From an uncultured Opitutaceae bacterium (GTDB taxonomy: Bacteria; Verrucomicrobiota; Verrucomicrobiia; Opitutales; Opitutaceae), in assembly GCA_903862595.1 (NCBI GenBank), contig CAIOYO010000106.1, forward strand, positions 1-40,042: DNA of 40,042 nt, written 5' to 3'. The notes under the pieces were generated by a model. The model was not told the origin of the DNA and ran no database searches. It saw nothing but the letters and a program-made list of their open reading frames with translations. The first letter of the stretch is position 1. Each line of letters starts with the position of its first letter. Made by a program: the position numbers and the translations under genes. This document shows positions 32,828 through 40,042 of the stretch, piece after piece.

Positions 32828-33580
32828 ATGGTTCCGCTGCACGATCTCACGGCCTACTGCGACGAGCGCACCCTGATGTCTTTGTACAAGGATGCGCCCG
32901 GTGCGTTCAACGGCCTCCAACTCGCCAATGCTCGAGGGGTATCGAAAATCGGCGCGGCGGTGGACGTGGGGGTGGCGCCCTTCCGGGCCGCGGTGGAGGC
33001 CGGGGTGGACTTCCTGATCGTGCATCACGGTATGTTCTGGGATCAACCGCGCGCCTTCACGGGTCCGCACTTTGAACGTCTCTCCACGCTGATCTCGGGC
33101 GGCTGCGCCCTGTACTCGAGTCACCTGCCCTTGGACGGACATCCGGAGTTGGGTAACAATGCGATCTTGGCGCGGCAGCTCGGACTCCACCCCACCCTGC
33201 CCTTTCTGGTGCGAGATGGCCAATCGATCGGCTGGGCCTCTGAGTCGCAACTGCACCGCAGTGCGCTGCGGACCTCACTTGAGAAGCTCTATCCGCGGGT
33301 GATTGCGGTGGAATACGGCGCGGCGACCCCGCAACGGGTGGCTTTTTGCAGCGGCAGTGGCAACAGCGCGGTACCAGAGTTACTGCGGTCGGGAATCGAC
33401 ACCCTGGTCACAGGGGAACTGCGCGAGGAGTGGTTTCCGGTGGCGCAGGACTACGGGCTCAACCTCTATCTCTGTGGCCACTATGCGACCGAAGTGCACG
33501 GCGTTCAGGCGCTCGCGGCGGACGTGGCGCGGCGCTTTGGCCTCCCTTGGACCTTCCTGCGCACGGACAATCCCCTCTAG
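32828..33580 (+). CDS. Nif3-like dinuclear metal-centre protein
   Basis: 250 residues, standard length for the NIF3/YbgI family. VHHGMFWDQP (His66, His67) gives two of the metal ligands and GHYATEVHGVQAL near the C-terminus gives the other histidine and glutamate. NGLQLAN and YSSHLPLDGHPELGNNAILA are further conserved blocks. The family folds around a two-metal centre and has a proposed GTP cyclohydrolase I-like or hydrolase role; the true substrate is unclear. The ATG at 32828 is used. It lies 61 bases ahead of aroQ on the same strand. Confidence 0.93.
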   Translation: MVPLHDLTAYCDERTLMSLYKDAPGAFNGLQLANARGVSKIGAAVDVGVAPFRAAVEAGVDFLIVHHGMFWDQPRAFTGPHFERLSTLISGGCALYSSHLPLDGHPELGNNAILARQLGLHPTLPFLVRDGQSIGWASESQLHRSALRTSLEKLYPRVIAVEYGAATPQRVAFCSGSGNSAVPELLRSGIDTLVTGELREEWFPVAQDYGLNLYLCGHYATEVHGVQALAADVARRFGLPWTFLRTDNPL

Positions 33581-33641
33581 CTCCGCGCGAAGAATCCCTT
33601 TGCCCTCCGAGGGGCGCCGCGATTGCCTGAACGAGTTCACG

Positions 33642-34079
33642 ATGAAGACTATCGCCATCCTCAACGGCCCCAACCTCGACCGACTCGGCAAGCGCGAACC
33701 AGAGATTTACGGACGCGCGACGCTGGCCGACATCGAGGCCGCACTGCGGGCGGAGTTCGGAGACAAGGTGAAGTTGGAATTTTTCCAGTCGAATCACGAG
33801 GGAGCGCTCATTGATCGGATCAATGCGCTGGCCGATGCCAACGATGCGAAGAGCGCGGCGATCGTGATCAATCCGGGTGGCTTCACGCATACGAGCGTTG
33901 CGCTTCGGGATTCCCTCGCTGGCTCATCCTTGCCGGTCGTGGAGGTGCACCTGTCGAACATTCACCGCCGAGAGGCGTTCCGCCAGCACTCCTACAGCGC
34001 CGGCGCTGCCGTCGGAGTGATTACGGGCTTGGGCGTTGAAGGCTATTTCGCCGCCGTGCGCTACCTGCTGCGTTCCTAA
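33642..34079 (+). CDS. aroQ: Type II 3-dehydroquinate dehydratase
   Basis: 145 residues, normal for AroQ. Converts 3-dehydroquinate to 3-dehydroshikimate in aromatic amino acid synthesis. LNGPNLDRLGKREPEIYG contains the catalytic Arg/Tyr loop (Tyr23), FFQSNHEG and INPGGFTHTSVALRD carry conserved substrate contacts, and EVHLSNIHRREAFRQHS holds the catalytic His/Arg region. Start ATG at 33642. The gene faces pgpA convergently across 19 bases. Confidence 0.97.
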   Translation: MKTIAILNGPNLDRLGKREPEIYGRATLADIEAALRAEFGDKVKLEFFQSNHEGALIDRINALADANDAKSAAIVINPGGFTHTSVALRDSLAGSSLPVVEVHLSNIHRREAFRQHSYSAGAAVGVITGLGVEGYFAAVRYLLRS

Positions 34080-34098
34080 GCGCGCACGCCGGGACCGT

Positions 34099-34617
34099 TC
34101 AGGGGCCACCGAGCCATCCCAGCGCCGCGAGCGCGTGCAGACTCGCGCACGCGGCGAGCGTGGCCGCGAGGTCGTCCGCCATCACCCCCCAGCCACCGGG
34201 CAGTCGCTGGAGCTGCGCGATGCCGAAGGGCTTGGTAATGTCGAACAGTCGAAAGAGCGCGAAGCCCACGGCGAACAGGACCCACGGTGTGGCGGCGGAC
34301 TCCAACCGCGACCAGCCCAGGAAACACAGGGGCATCGCCACCACCTCATCGATGATCACCTCGCCGGGGTCGGCCCGACCGAGGCCGCGCTCCGCCGCGG
34401 CGCAGATCCACACTGCCGGTAGCGCCAATCCCAGCGTCGTCCACGCGATTAAGTCCTCTGCCCCGGACCGAATGAGCCCGGCCGCCAACGCGAGTCCGAC
34501 GAGCGAGCCCCACGTGCCGGGCGCGGGCAAGCGACGGCCGATCGGACCGAGGCAGGCGATCTCCACCCACGGGTTGAGCCGAGTGGTCGCAGGAAGCGGC
34601 GAGCGGTCAGGATCCAT
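34099..34617 (-). CDS. pgpA: Phosphatidylglycerophosphatase A
   Basis: 172 residues. Inner-membrane enzyme that removes phosphate from phosphatidylglycerophosphate. APGTWGSLVGL is the PgpA opening motif, DPGEVIIDEVVAMPLCF the conserved acidic site (metal-binding Asp/Glu), and FRLFDITKPFGI with GGWGVMADDLAA the C-terminal active-site block. Four membrane segments are expected. The first 11 bases overlap pgsA on the same strand, so the synthase and the phosphatase of phosphatidylglycerol formation are translated in sequence. Confidence 0.95.
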   Translation of the reverse strand: MDPDRSPLPATTRLNPWVEIACLGPIGRRLPAPGTWGSLVGLALAAGLIRSGAEDLIAWTTLGLALPAVWICAAAERGLGRADPGEVIIDEVVAMPLCFLGWSRLESAATPWVLFAVGFALFRLFDITKPFGIAQLQRLPGGWGVMADDLAATLAACASLHALAALGWLGGP

Positions 34618-35218
34618 TCCGTGAGTTCGCTCCGTCCGCGTCGCTAAAGACGACCGTGCGGTGCTGGATCACGTAGCGAACCCCCGACCACACCGCGAGG
34701 ACGGTGCCCAGCACGAATCCGTAGAATCCGATCTGGTGCACGATCTGGACAAAGAGAGTCAGATCGACGGGGACGAAACGAGACCAGTCGCTCGCCGCCA
34801 TCGGGGCGCCGAGCAGGAAGCCCAGCGCGATCAGCTGGGTCATGGTCTTGGCCTTGCCCCCGCGATCGGCTGGCACGATCACGCCCTTCGAGGACGCCAC
34901 CATGCGCATGCCGGTGATCAGAAACTCCCGGCAGATCGTGATCAGCGCGAGGGGAACCGGAATTTCGTTTTTCTGCACGAACGCCACGACTAGCCCCACC
35001 ACCATGATCTTGTCCGTCAGCGCATCCATGAGCTTGCCGAACGTGGAGACGAGGCCCTGACGGCGGGCCAGGTAGCCATCAAACCAATCGCCCACCGCGC
35101 ACAGAATGAAGAGCCAGAAGGCAAGCGAAGGCGCCCCCGGGAAATCGCAGTACATCAGACCGACGATGACGAACATCGACGGGATGCGGGAAAGCGTGAT
35201 CAGGTTGGGGAGGTTCAT
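34607..35218 (-). CDS. pgsA: CDP-diacylglycerol--glycerol-3-phosphate 3-phosphatidyltransferase
   Basis: 203 residues with about four to six membrane segments. Makes phosphatidylglycerophosphate from CDP-diacylglycerol. The CDP-alcohol phosphotransferase signature DGYLARR preceded by GDWF and followed by GKLMDALTDK matches D-x2-DG-x2-AR-x8-G-x3-D-x3-D. NLPNLITLSRI is the usual N-terminus. It overlaps pgpA by 11 bases, giving the two consecutive steps to phosphatidylglycerol, and follows uvrA by 67 bases; the classical uvr-pgsA neighbourhood of many bacteria is echoed here. Confidence 0.95.
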   Translation of the reverse strand: MNLPNLITLSRIPSMFVIVGLMYCDFPGAPSLAFWLFILCAVGDWFDGYLARRQGLVSTFGKLMDALTDKIMVVGLVVAFVQKNEIPVPLALITICREFLITGMRMVASSKGVIVPADRGGKAKTMTQLIALGFLLGAPMAASDWSRFVPVDLTLFVQIVHQIGFYGFVLGTVLAVWSGVRYVIQHRTVVFSDADGANSRNGS

Positions 35219-35285
35219 CGCCGCGAAGCAGGTAAGACGACATCCGCCCGAGGCGGCGTTGGCAAGGTGATCCTCCCGGTGGTCT

Positions 35286-38177
35286 TCATCCGGATCGGCC
35301 TCTGCCCTCGCGACGGCCCGAACTCGCCCACTTCGCCAGCATCCGGCCCGTCAGGGAGCGGGGCTCTGCATCGATGCCAAGGCGGGGGCCCGCGTACACC
35401 AGTTCCCCACCGGCTGAACCGCCTCCCGGACCCAGATCGACGATCCAATCCGCGAGGTGGATCACGTCGAGATTATGCTCGATCACGATCACCGTGTTGC
35501 CTGCGTCGCGTAGCTTGAAGAGCAGATCAAGCAGGCGCTGGATATCCACCCAGTGCAGCCCGGTCGTCGGTTCATCGAGGATGTAAAGGGTTTCACCTTG
35601 CTGACGCTTGCTCAGTTCCAGCGAGAGCTTGAGGCGCTGCGCTTCACCACCCGACAGGGTCGTAGCCGACTGGCCCAGCCGCAAGTATCCGAGGCCGACC
35701 GCGTCGAGCGTCGCGAGTTTGTCGATCACGCGTGGGATATTCCGGAACAGGCCGAGAGCCTCGCGCACGGTGAGGTCGAGGACGTCGGCGATGGACCGGC
35801 CATGAAAAAGAACCTCCAGCGTCTCGCGATTAAAGCGCCGACCGCCGCAACTGGGGCACGGAGCGTAGGCATCCGCCATGAACAGCATGTCCAGCCGGAT
35901 CATGCCGTCGCCCTGGCAGCGCTCACAGCGGCCGCCTCGGACGTTGAACGAGAATCGGCTGGGTCGGTAGCCGCGGACGCGAGCGAGAGGAACCTGCGCG
36001 AAAAGATCCCGCAACAGGTCGAGCAGGCCGACAAAGGTCGCGGGGTTCGAGCGCGGGCTGCGCCCGATCGGTTCCTGATCCACCTGCACGAGCTTCTCGA
36101 ACAGGTCCAGATTCTCGATGTGGCGGTGCTTTCCGGGGATGCCTCGCGCGCCGTTGAGTTTCCGCGCCGCAGCGGTGGCGAGGATGTCGTTCACGAGCGT
36201 GCTCTTTCCTGAGCCGGAAACACCGGTCACGCAGGTGAGGAGGCCAACCGGGAATCGGACGTCGATGCCGCGGAGATTGTTCTCCCGGGCCTCGCGCACC
36301 GTGAGCCACGTGCCGTCGGGGGTCTTCAGCGCGGTGTCCCGGGTCACCGCGATCGAGCGGGCCAGATAAGGTCCAGTCCGCGAACGAGCCATGGGCAGCT
36401 TCGCGCAGGCGGCGGGAGTGCCTTGAAAGAGCAGCCGGCCGCCCTCCGCCCCCGCTTCCGGGCCCAGTTCGATCAACTCGTCCGCCGCCCGCAGCGTATC
36501 TTCGTCGTGCTCGACCACGACGACCGTGTTTCCGCGGTCGCGCAACGCCCGCAGGGTCTCGAGCAGCTTCTCGTTGTCATGGGCGTGCAAACCGATGCTC
36601 GGTTCATCGAGTACGTAGATCACGCCGATCAACCCCATGCCGAGCTGCGTGGCCAGACGGACGCGTTGTGCCTCGCCGCCGGACAGAGTGCCGTAGTCGC
36701 GTTGGAGCGTCAGGTACCCAAGGCCGGTCTCCTCCAGAAAGTGCAGTCGCTGCTCGATTCCCTGCACCACTTCGCGTACGGCTTCGTTTTCGCCGGCGGG
36801 CGCGGACCATTCGCGGGCCAGCGCGCGGGCCGAGCCCAAGTCGAGGGCGAGGAACTCCGGGAACGTGAGGCGCCGTGATCCGAGCGACAATTGGACTGCG
36901 CTGCTGAAGGCGCTGAGCCGGCGCCCCTGGCAGTCAGGGCAAGGCCCCGCCACCATGAACGTGCTGAGCCGAGCGCGAAAGCCCTCGCTGTCGGTCTCGA
37001 GGTAGCTGCGCTGCAGATCGGCGACCACGCCCTCGAACGCCATCGCCTTGGGCTCACGCATCCGTTTCAGCTTGAACGCGAACAGCCGATCCCCGGCGCC
37101 TTGGAGAAGAACGTCGCGGACCTCCGGAGGGAGATCCTGCCACGGCGTGTCGGGGTTGAAGGGAAGCTGCTCGGCCAGTTGCTTGAGCAGGGCGTTGTGC
37201 CGGATGATGAGGTTCTTCCCGCCGATCCGCCAGGGCTTGATCGCGCCCTCGCGAACCGACTTCTGCGCGTCAGGCACCATGAGCTCTGGCACGAACCGGG
37301 GCTTTCGGCCGAGCCCGCCGCAGCCCGCGCACGCGCCCTCCGCATGGTTGCACGAAAAGTGCCGCGGTGTGAGCCGGTCGAACACGTCGCCACACGTTTC
37401 GCAGGCCAGCGACTGACTCAGCGGCAGTTCGCGCCAAGGATCCTGTGCCCCTCGCTGCGCCAACACGATGGCGCGATCTCGGCCTTCGCGGAACGTCAAC
37501 TCAAGCGAGTCCGCGAGTCGGCTCCGTTGGTCTGCGGATGCAACCAGCCGGTCGATCACCACCTCCACCGCGCATTCACGACTTCCGGTTGGGATCAGGT
37601 TCGGCTCCTCGAGCGAGCGGACCTCACCGTTCAGGCGGACGCGCTGAAACCCGCGCTGACGCAGTCGCGGCAATTCATCCCGCAGGACGGACGGCTTCGC
37701 GCGCAATGCCGGAGCCAGAAGCATGATGCGCTCCCCGGCGCACTCCGTCAGCACCCGCTGCACATTGTCGTCCAGCGACCGCTGCACGATCCGGCCCCCG
37801 TCCTTGGGGCAACGGGGTTCCCCGCGAATCGCCCACAGCAGTTGCGCGTAGTCGGAGATCTCCGTGACCGTCGCGATGGTGCTCCGCGGCGAGCCCCCTC
37901 CGGTCCGCTGCTCGATCGCCAGCACGGGGGAAAGACCGTGGATGAAATCCACATCTGGACGCCGCAACTGATCCAAGACCTGTCGCGCCTGAGTGGAGAG
38001 CGACTCCATGTATTTGCGATAGCCCTCGGCGTAGAGGGTATCAAAGGCGAGCGACGATTTTCCCGAACCCGAAGGCCCGGTGACGACCACGAGCTTCCCG
38101 CGTGGAATGCGCACCTCGAGGTTCTTCAGGTTGTGCTCCCGGGCGCCTTTGATGTGGATATGGGTCGCGGGCTCCAT
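35286..38177 (-). CDS. uvrA: Excinuclease ABC subunit A
   Basis: 963 residues. Damage-sensing ABC ATPase of nucleotide excision repair. First Walker A GPSGSGKS at 34-41, second GVSGSGKS in the C-terminal half, and two ABC signatures [13 protein letters not shown] and [13 protein letters not shown] with LDEPSIGLH and LDEPTTGLH Walker B. Two zinc modules are visible: CETCGDVF...CAGC and CERCQGDG...CPSC. A UvrB-binding-like insert follows EPRCPKDGG, so it is not the truncated UvrA2 type. The interface [18 protein letters not shown] is more divergent than in proteobacterial UvrA. It is on the - strand ahead of pgsA/pgpA; light-dependent repair genes lie at the other end of the window. Confidence 0.94.
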   Translation of the reverse strand: MEPATHIHIKGAREHNLKNLEVRIPRGKLVVVTGPSGSGKSSLAFDTLYAEGYRKYMESLSTQARQVLDQLRRPDVDFIHGLSPVLAIEQRTGGGSPRSTIATVTEISDYAQLLWAIRGEPRCPKDGGRIVQRSLDDNVQRVLTECAGERIMLLAPALRAKPSVLRDELPRLRQRGFQRVRLNGEVRSLEEPNLIPTGSRECAVEVVIDRLVASADQRSRLADSLELTFREGRDRAIVLAQRGAQDPWRELPLSQSLACETCGDVFDRLTPRHFSCNHAEGACAGCGGLGRKPRFVPELMVPDAQKSVREGAIKPWRIGGKNLIIRHNALLKQLAEQLPFNPDTPWQDLPPEVRDVLLQGAGDRLFAFKLKRMREPKAMAFEGVVADLQRSYLETDSEGFRARLSTFMVAGPCPDCQGRRLSAFSSAVQLSLGSRRLTFPEFLALDLGSARALAREWSAPAGENEAVREVVQGIEQRLHFLEETGLGYLTLQRDYGTLSGGEAQRVRLATQLGMGLIGVIYVLDEPSIGLHAHDNEKLLETLRALRDRGNTVVVVEHDEDTLRAADELIELGPEAGAEGGRLLFQGTPAACAKLPMARSRTGPYLARSIAVTRDTALKTPDGTWLTVREARENNLRGIDVRFPVGLLTCVTGVSGSGKSTLVNDILATAAARKLNGARGIPGKHRHIENLDLFEKLVQVDQEPIGRSPRSNPATFVGLLDLLRDLFAQVPLARVRGYRPSRFSFNVRGGRCERCQGDGMIRLDMLFMADAYAPCPSCGGRRFNRETLEVLFHGRSIADVLDLTVREALGLFRNIPRVIDKLATLDAVGLGYLRLGQSATTLSGGEAQRLKLSLELSKRQQGETLYILDEPTTGLHWVDIQRLLDLLFKLRDAGNTVIVIEHNLDVIHLADWIVDLGPGGGSAGGELVYAGPRLGIDAEPRSLTGRMLAKWASSGRREGRGRSG

Positions 38178-38269
38178 GAAACAGCAGCGGATACCTTACG
38201 AACCCGCCCTCAAACGCAAATGAGATTGAGATGTTGCCCATCATCAGCAAAAAGCGAGGTCGCTTGATC

Positions 38270-38287
38270 TTGCGGCGTTTCCCGCAA
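38270..38287. repeat. Short hairpin upstream of the outer-membrane protein gene
   Basis: TTGCGG and CCGCAA (6-base stem, 6-base loop) in the 162-base gap between divergent uvrA and the DUF1302-type gene. It could be part of the + strand leader of that gene or a regulator site. No clear promoter boxes were identified. Confidence 0.3.
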
Positions 38288-38339
38288 ACCTCCCCTTTTC
38301 CGCTCGCACCCCTGCAAGCGGTCGATTGAACCCCTGACT

Positions 38340-40042
38340 ATGAATCAACCTCCGATCCCCCGGATCCGAGCCGCCGCATTGTCGGCTGGCCTGCTGTCCC
38401 TGTTCTGCGCGCTGGACCTCCATGCGGTCTCCTTCAACGAAGGTCGATGGAAGGGAAGCTTCGATACCACCTTTTCGTTCGGTGCCATGTACCGCATGGC
38501 GGACCCGGGCGCCGACTTCTTCGGCACCGCGAACGGAGGGCGGGCGCTGTCAGTCAACGCCGACGACGGTAACCTCAACTACCGCAAGGGATGGGTCTCA
38601 TCGCTCGTGAAGGGGACGCACGATCTTGAAGTTGAGTACGGCGAACACTTCGGCGCATTCGGCCGCGTCACCTACTTCTACGACAGCGTGAATGAAAAGG
38701 GCGTGCGTGACCGCACCCCGCTGAGCGACGAGGCGAAGGATCGCGTCGCCAAGCGCGCGGAGTACCTCGACCTCTACGGCCTGTGGCGTGGCGAGATCGG
38801 TGGACGCTCGGCCGACATCCGTTTCGGTCGCCAGGTGCTCAACCTCGGCGAGAGCACGTTCATCCCCAACGGCATTAACGTGGTCAACCCCGTGGACGTC
38901 GCCCGCCTGCGCTCCCCGGGCTCCGAGCTCCGCGAGGCGCTGCTTCCGGTCACCATGCTCAAGGGCAGCTTCAGCCTGAGCGACACGGTGACGATCGAAC
39001 CGTTCTGGCTCATGGAGTTCCGGCGCGTCGAAGTTGACCCGGCCGGCACGTATTTCTCCACGAACGACTTTGCGACCCGCGGCGGCCGCAACGTCTATCT
39101 CGGCTTCGGCGCGCTGAGCGACCAGACGCCGCTCGGCGCCATCCCGCGCACGCTGGATCGCGAGGGAAACAACTTCAATCAGTTCGGTATTTCGACGCGC
39201 GTGCTCGCGCCGGCGCTGAACGATACGGAGTTCGGTTTCTACCTCACGCGCTACCACAGCCGTCTCCCGGTGATCAGCGCCCGCACGCCGACGGCACCGA
39301 TCGACACGAACCTCACCGGGCCGCTCACCGCCGTGTTTGTTCGCGCGGGTCTCCCGGCCGCCCAAGCCGCCGCGCAGGCAGCCGGCGTTTTCCAACTCAT
39401 TGTGCTGTCGCAAACCAACCCGGCGGCACTCTCGCAGGTGCAGATCGCGACGCTGCAGGCTGCCCAGACGCAGGCCGCGATCGCCGGTGCCCGACAGATC
39501 GCGCTCCTGACGGCAGCCGGCTCCGGACGCTATTTCGTCGAGTATCCCGAGGATCTCACGATGCTCGGCGCCAGCTTCAACACGGACCTCGCCTCGACCG
39601 GCATCTCGCTGCAGGGCGAGGTGTCCTACAAGCAGGACGTTCCGCTGCAGGTGGACGACGTCGAGCTGCTGTTTGCCGCTCTTTCGACGCTGAATCCGGC
39701 CTTCGGTGCCAACAACCAAGTGGGCAACTACCTGGGCAAATACGGCCAGGAGATCTCCGGTTATCGCCGGCACGGCGTGTGGACGGGTCAGGCCACGGCC
39801 ACGAAGGTCTTCGGTCAGGTGTTGGGTGCAAGCCAACTCGCTCTGGTGACGGAGGCGGGCGGCGTCTACATCCCGGATCTGCCGGGCAAGGACAAACTCC
39901 GCTACGACGTCAACGGCACGTTCACCAGTGGCAACGGCGCGGCGATGGTCGGCACCGGGAGCACGCTTCCGGGCACTCCGCTGGACCAGTTCGCTGATCC
40001 TTTCTCCTGGGGTTACCAGATCCTCGGCCGCCTCGATTACAC
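38340..40042 (+). CDS. DUF1302-type outer-membrane protein, truncated by window end
   Basis: At least 567 residues; the gene continues beyond the window. The start is the ATG at 38340. A signal peptide is visible: basic start, hydrophobic ALSAGLLSLFCAL and an LHA cleavage site near residue 29. The mature part alternates aromatic and polar residues (VTYFYDSVN, GFYLTRYHSR) as in a beta barrel, and the opening SFNEGRWKGSFDTTFSFGAMYR and the IRFGRQVLNLGESTFIPNGINVVNP block match the DUF1302 family of porin-like proteins. An Ala/Gln-rich stretch near residue 340-385 is probably a loop or plug. In other bacteria DUF1302 genes often pair with DUF1329 genes, which could follow outside the window. Confidence 0.82.
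   Translation, partial: MNQPPIPRIRAAALSAGLLSLFCALDLHAVSFNEGRWKGSFDTTFSFGAMYRMADPGADFFGTANGGRALSVNADDGNLNYRKGWVSSLVKGTHDLEVEYGEHFGAFGRVTYFYDSVNEKGVRDRTPLSDEAKDRVAKRAEYLDLYGLWRGEIGGRSADIRFGRQVLNLGESTFIPNGINVVNPVDVARLRSPGSELREALLPVTMLKGSFSLSDTVTIEPFWLMEFRRVEVDPAGTYFSTNDFATRGGRNVYLGFGALSDQTPLGAIPRTLDREGNNFNQFGISTRVLAPALNDTEFGFYLTRYHSRLPVISARTPTAPIDTNLTGPLTAVFVRAGLPAAQAAAQAAGVFQLIVLSQTNPAALSQVQIATLQAAQTQAAIAGARQIALLTAAGSGRYFVEYPEDLTMLGASFNTDLASTGISLQGEVSYKQDVPLQVDDVELLFAALSTLNPAFGANNQVGNYLGKYGQEISGYRRHGVWTGQATATKVFGQVLGASQLALVTEAGGVYIPDLPGKDKLRYDVNGTFTSGNGAAMVGTGSTLPGTPLDQFADPFSWGYQILGRLDY

Noticed and set aside
1-40042. CRISPR arrays, insertion sequences, phage or plasmid genes
   Set aside because: No regularly spaced repeats, transposase or integrase motifs were found; the gene set is typical chromosomal housekeeping.

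Overview
The window is about 40 kb of a GC-rich bacterial chromosome with almost wall-to-wall genes, many of them overlapping by 1-12 bases. Gene content (OleA/OleB hydrocarbon enzymes, FabD with a GLSLG nucleophile motif, a Na_H_antiport_3 permease, an FeS-type cryptochrome/photolyase, zinc-free L31/L36) and the near absence of Shine-Dalgarno sequences suggest a Verrucomicrobiota member, most likely of the Opitutaceae. This is an inference from gene families, not a database result. The gene order looks chromosomal. No transposase, integrase, CRISPR array or phage gene was seen.

Region 1 (1-10930): a partial parA leaves on the - strand, followed by ten + strand genes packed head to tail. These are glgA; a five-gene light/DNA-repair block (class I photolyase, FeS-cluster photolyase, DUF2256 zinc protein, SRPBCC-SDR fusion, renalase-like flavoprotein); then fabZ-fabI-oleA-oleB. 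The last four form the most interesting cluster: an oleA/oleB pair for head-to-head fatty acyl condensation, preceded by its own dehydratase and enoyl reductase, and lacking oleC and oleD. A long hairpin closes the run.

Region 2 (10935-16492): a secreted N-acyl-D-amino-acid deacylase on the - strand diverges from a four-gene catabolic operon: DeoR regulator, class I (DhnA-type) aldolase, Gfo/Idh/MocA dehydrogenase, PfkB kinase. Each junction overlaps by 4 bases. The set could make up dehydrogenation, phosphorylation and aldol cleavage of an unidentified sugar or polyol. A 371-base gap follows; it holds an AT-rich 15-base palindrome.

Region 3 (16864-25161): housekeeping on the - strand: fabD-lepA-lepB (lepB with an unusually large insertion), a methyltransferase, tRNA-Ala(GGC) and an ExbB/ExbD/TonB-type energy transduction operon. 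One + strand gene encodes a protein with a Fic-type C-terminal winged helix but no Fic catalytic motif.

Region 4 (25284-38177): a PfkB kinase, tmk and holB on +; then on - a YbfF-like hydrolase, a Na+/H+ antiporter, a phosphoserine phosphatase-like HAD protein, zinc-independent L36 and L31, YqgE and dCMP deaminase. Nif3 and aroQ are on +, and pgpA, pgsA and uvrA on -.

Region 5 (38340-end): a DUF1302-type outer-membrane protein runs off the window.
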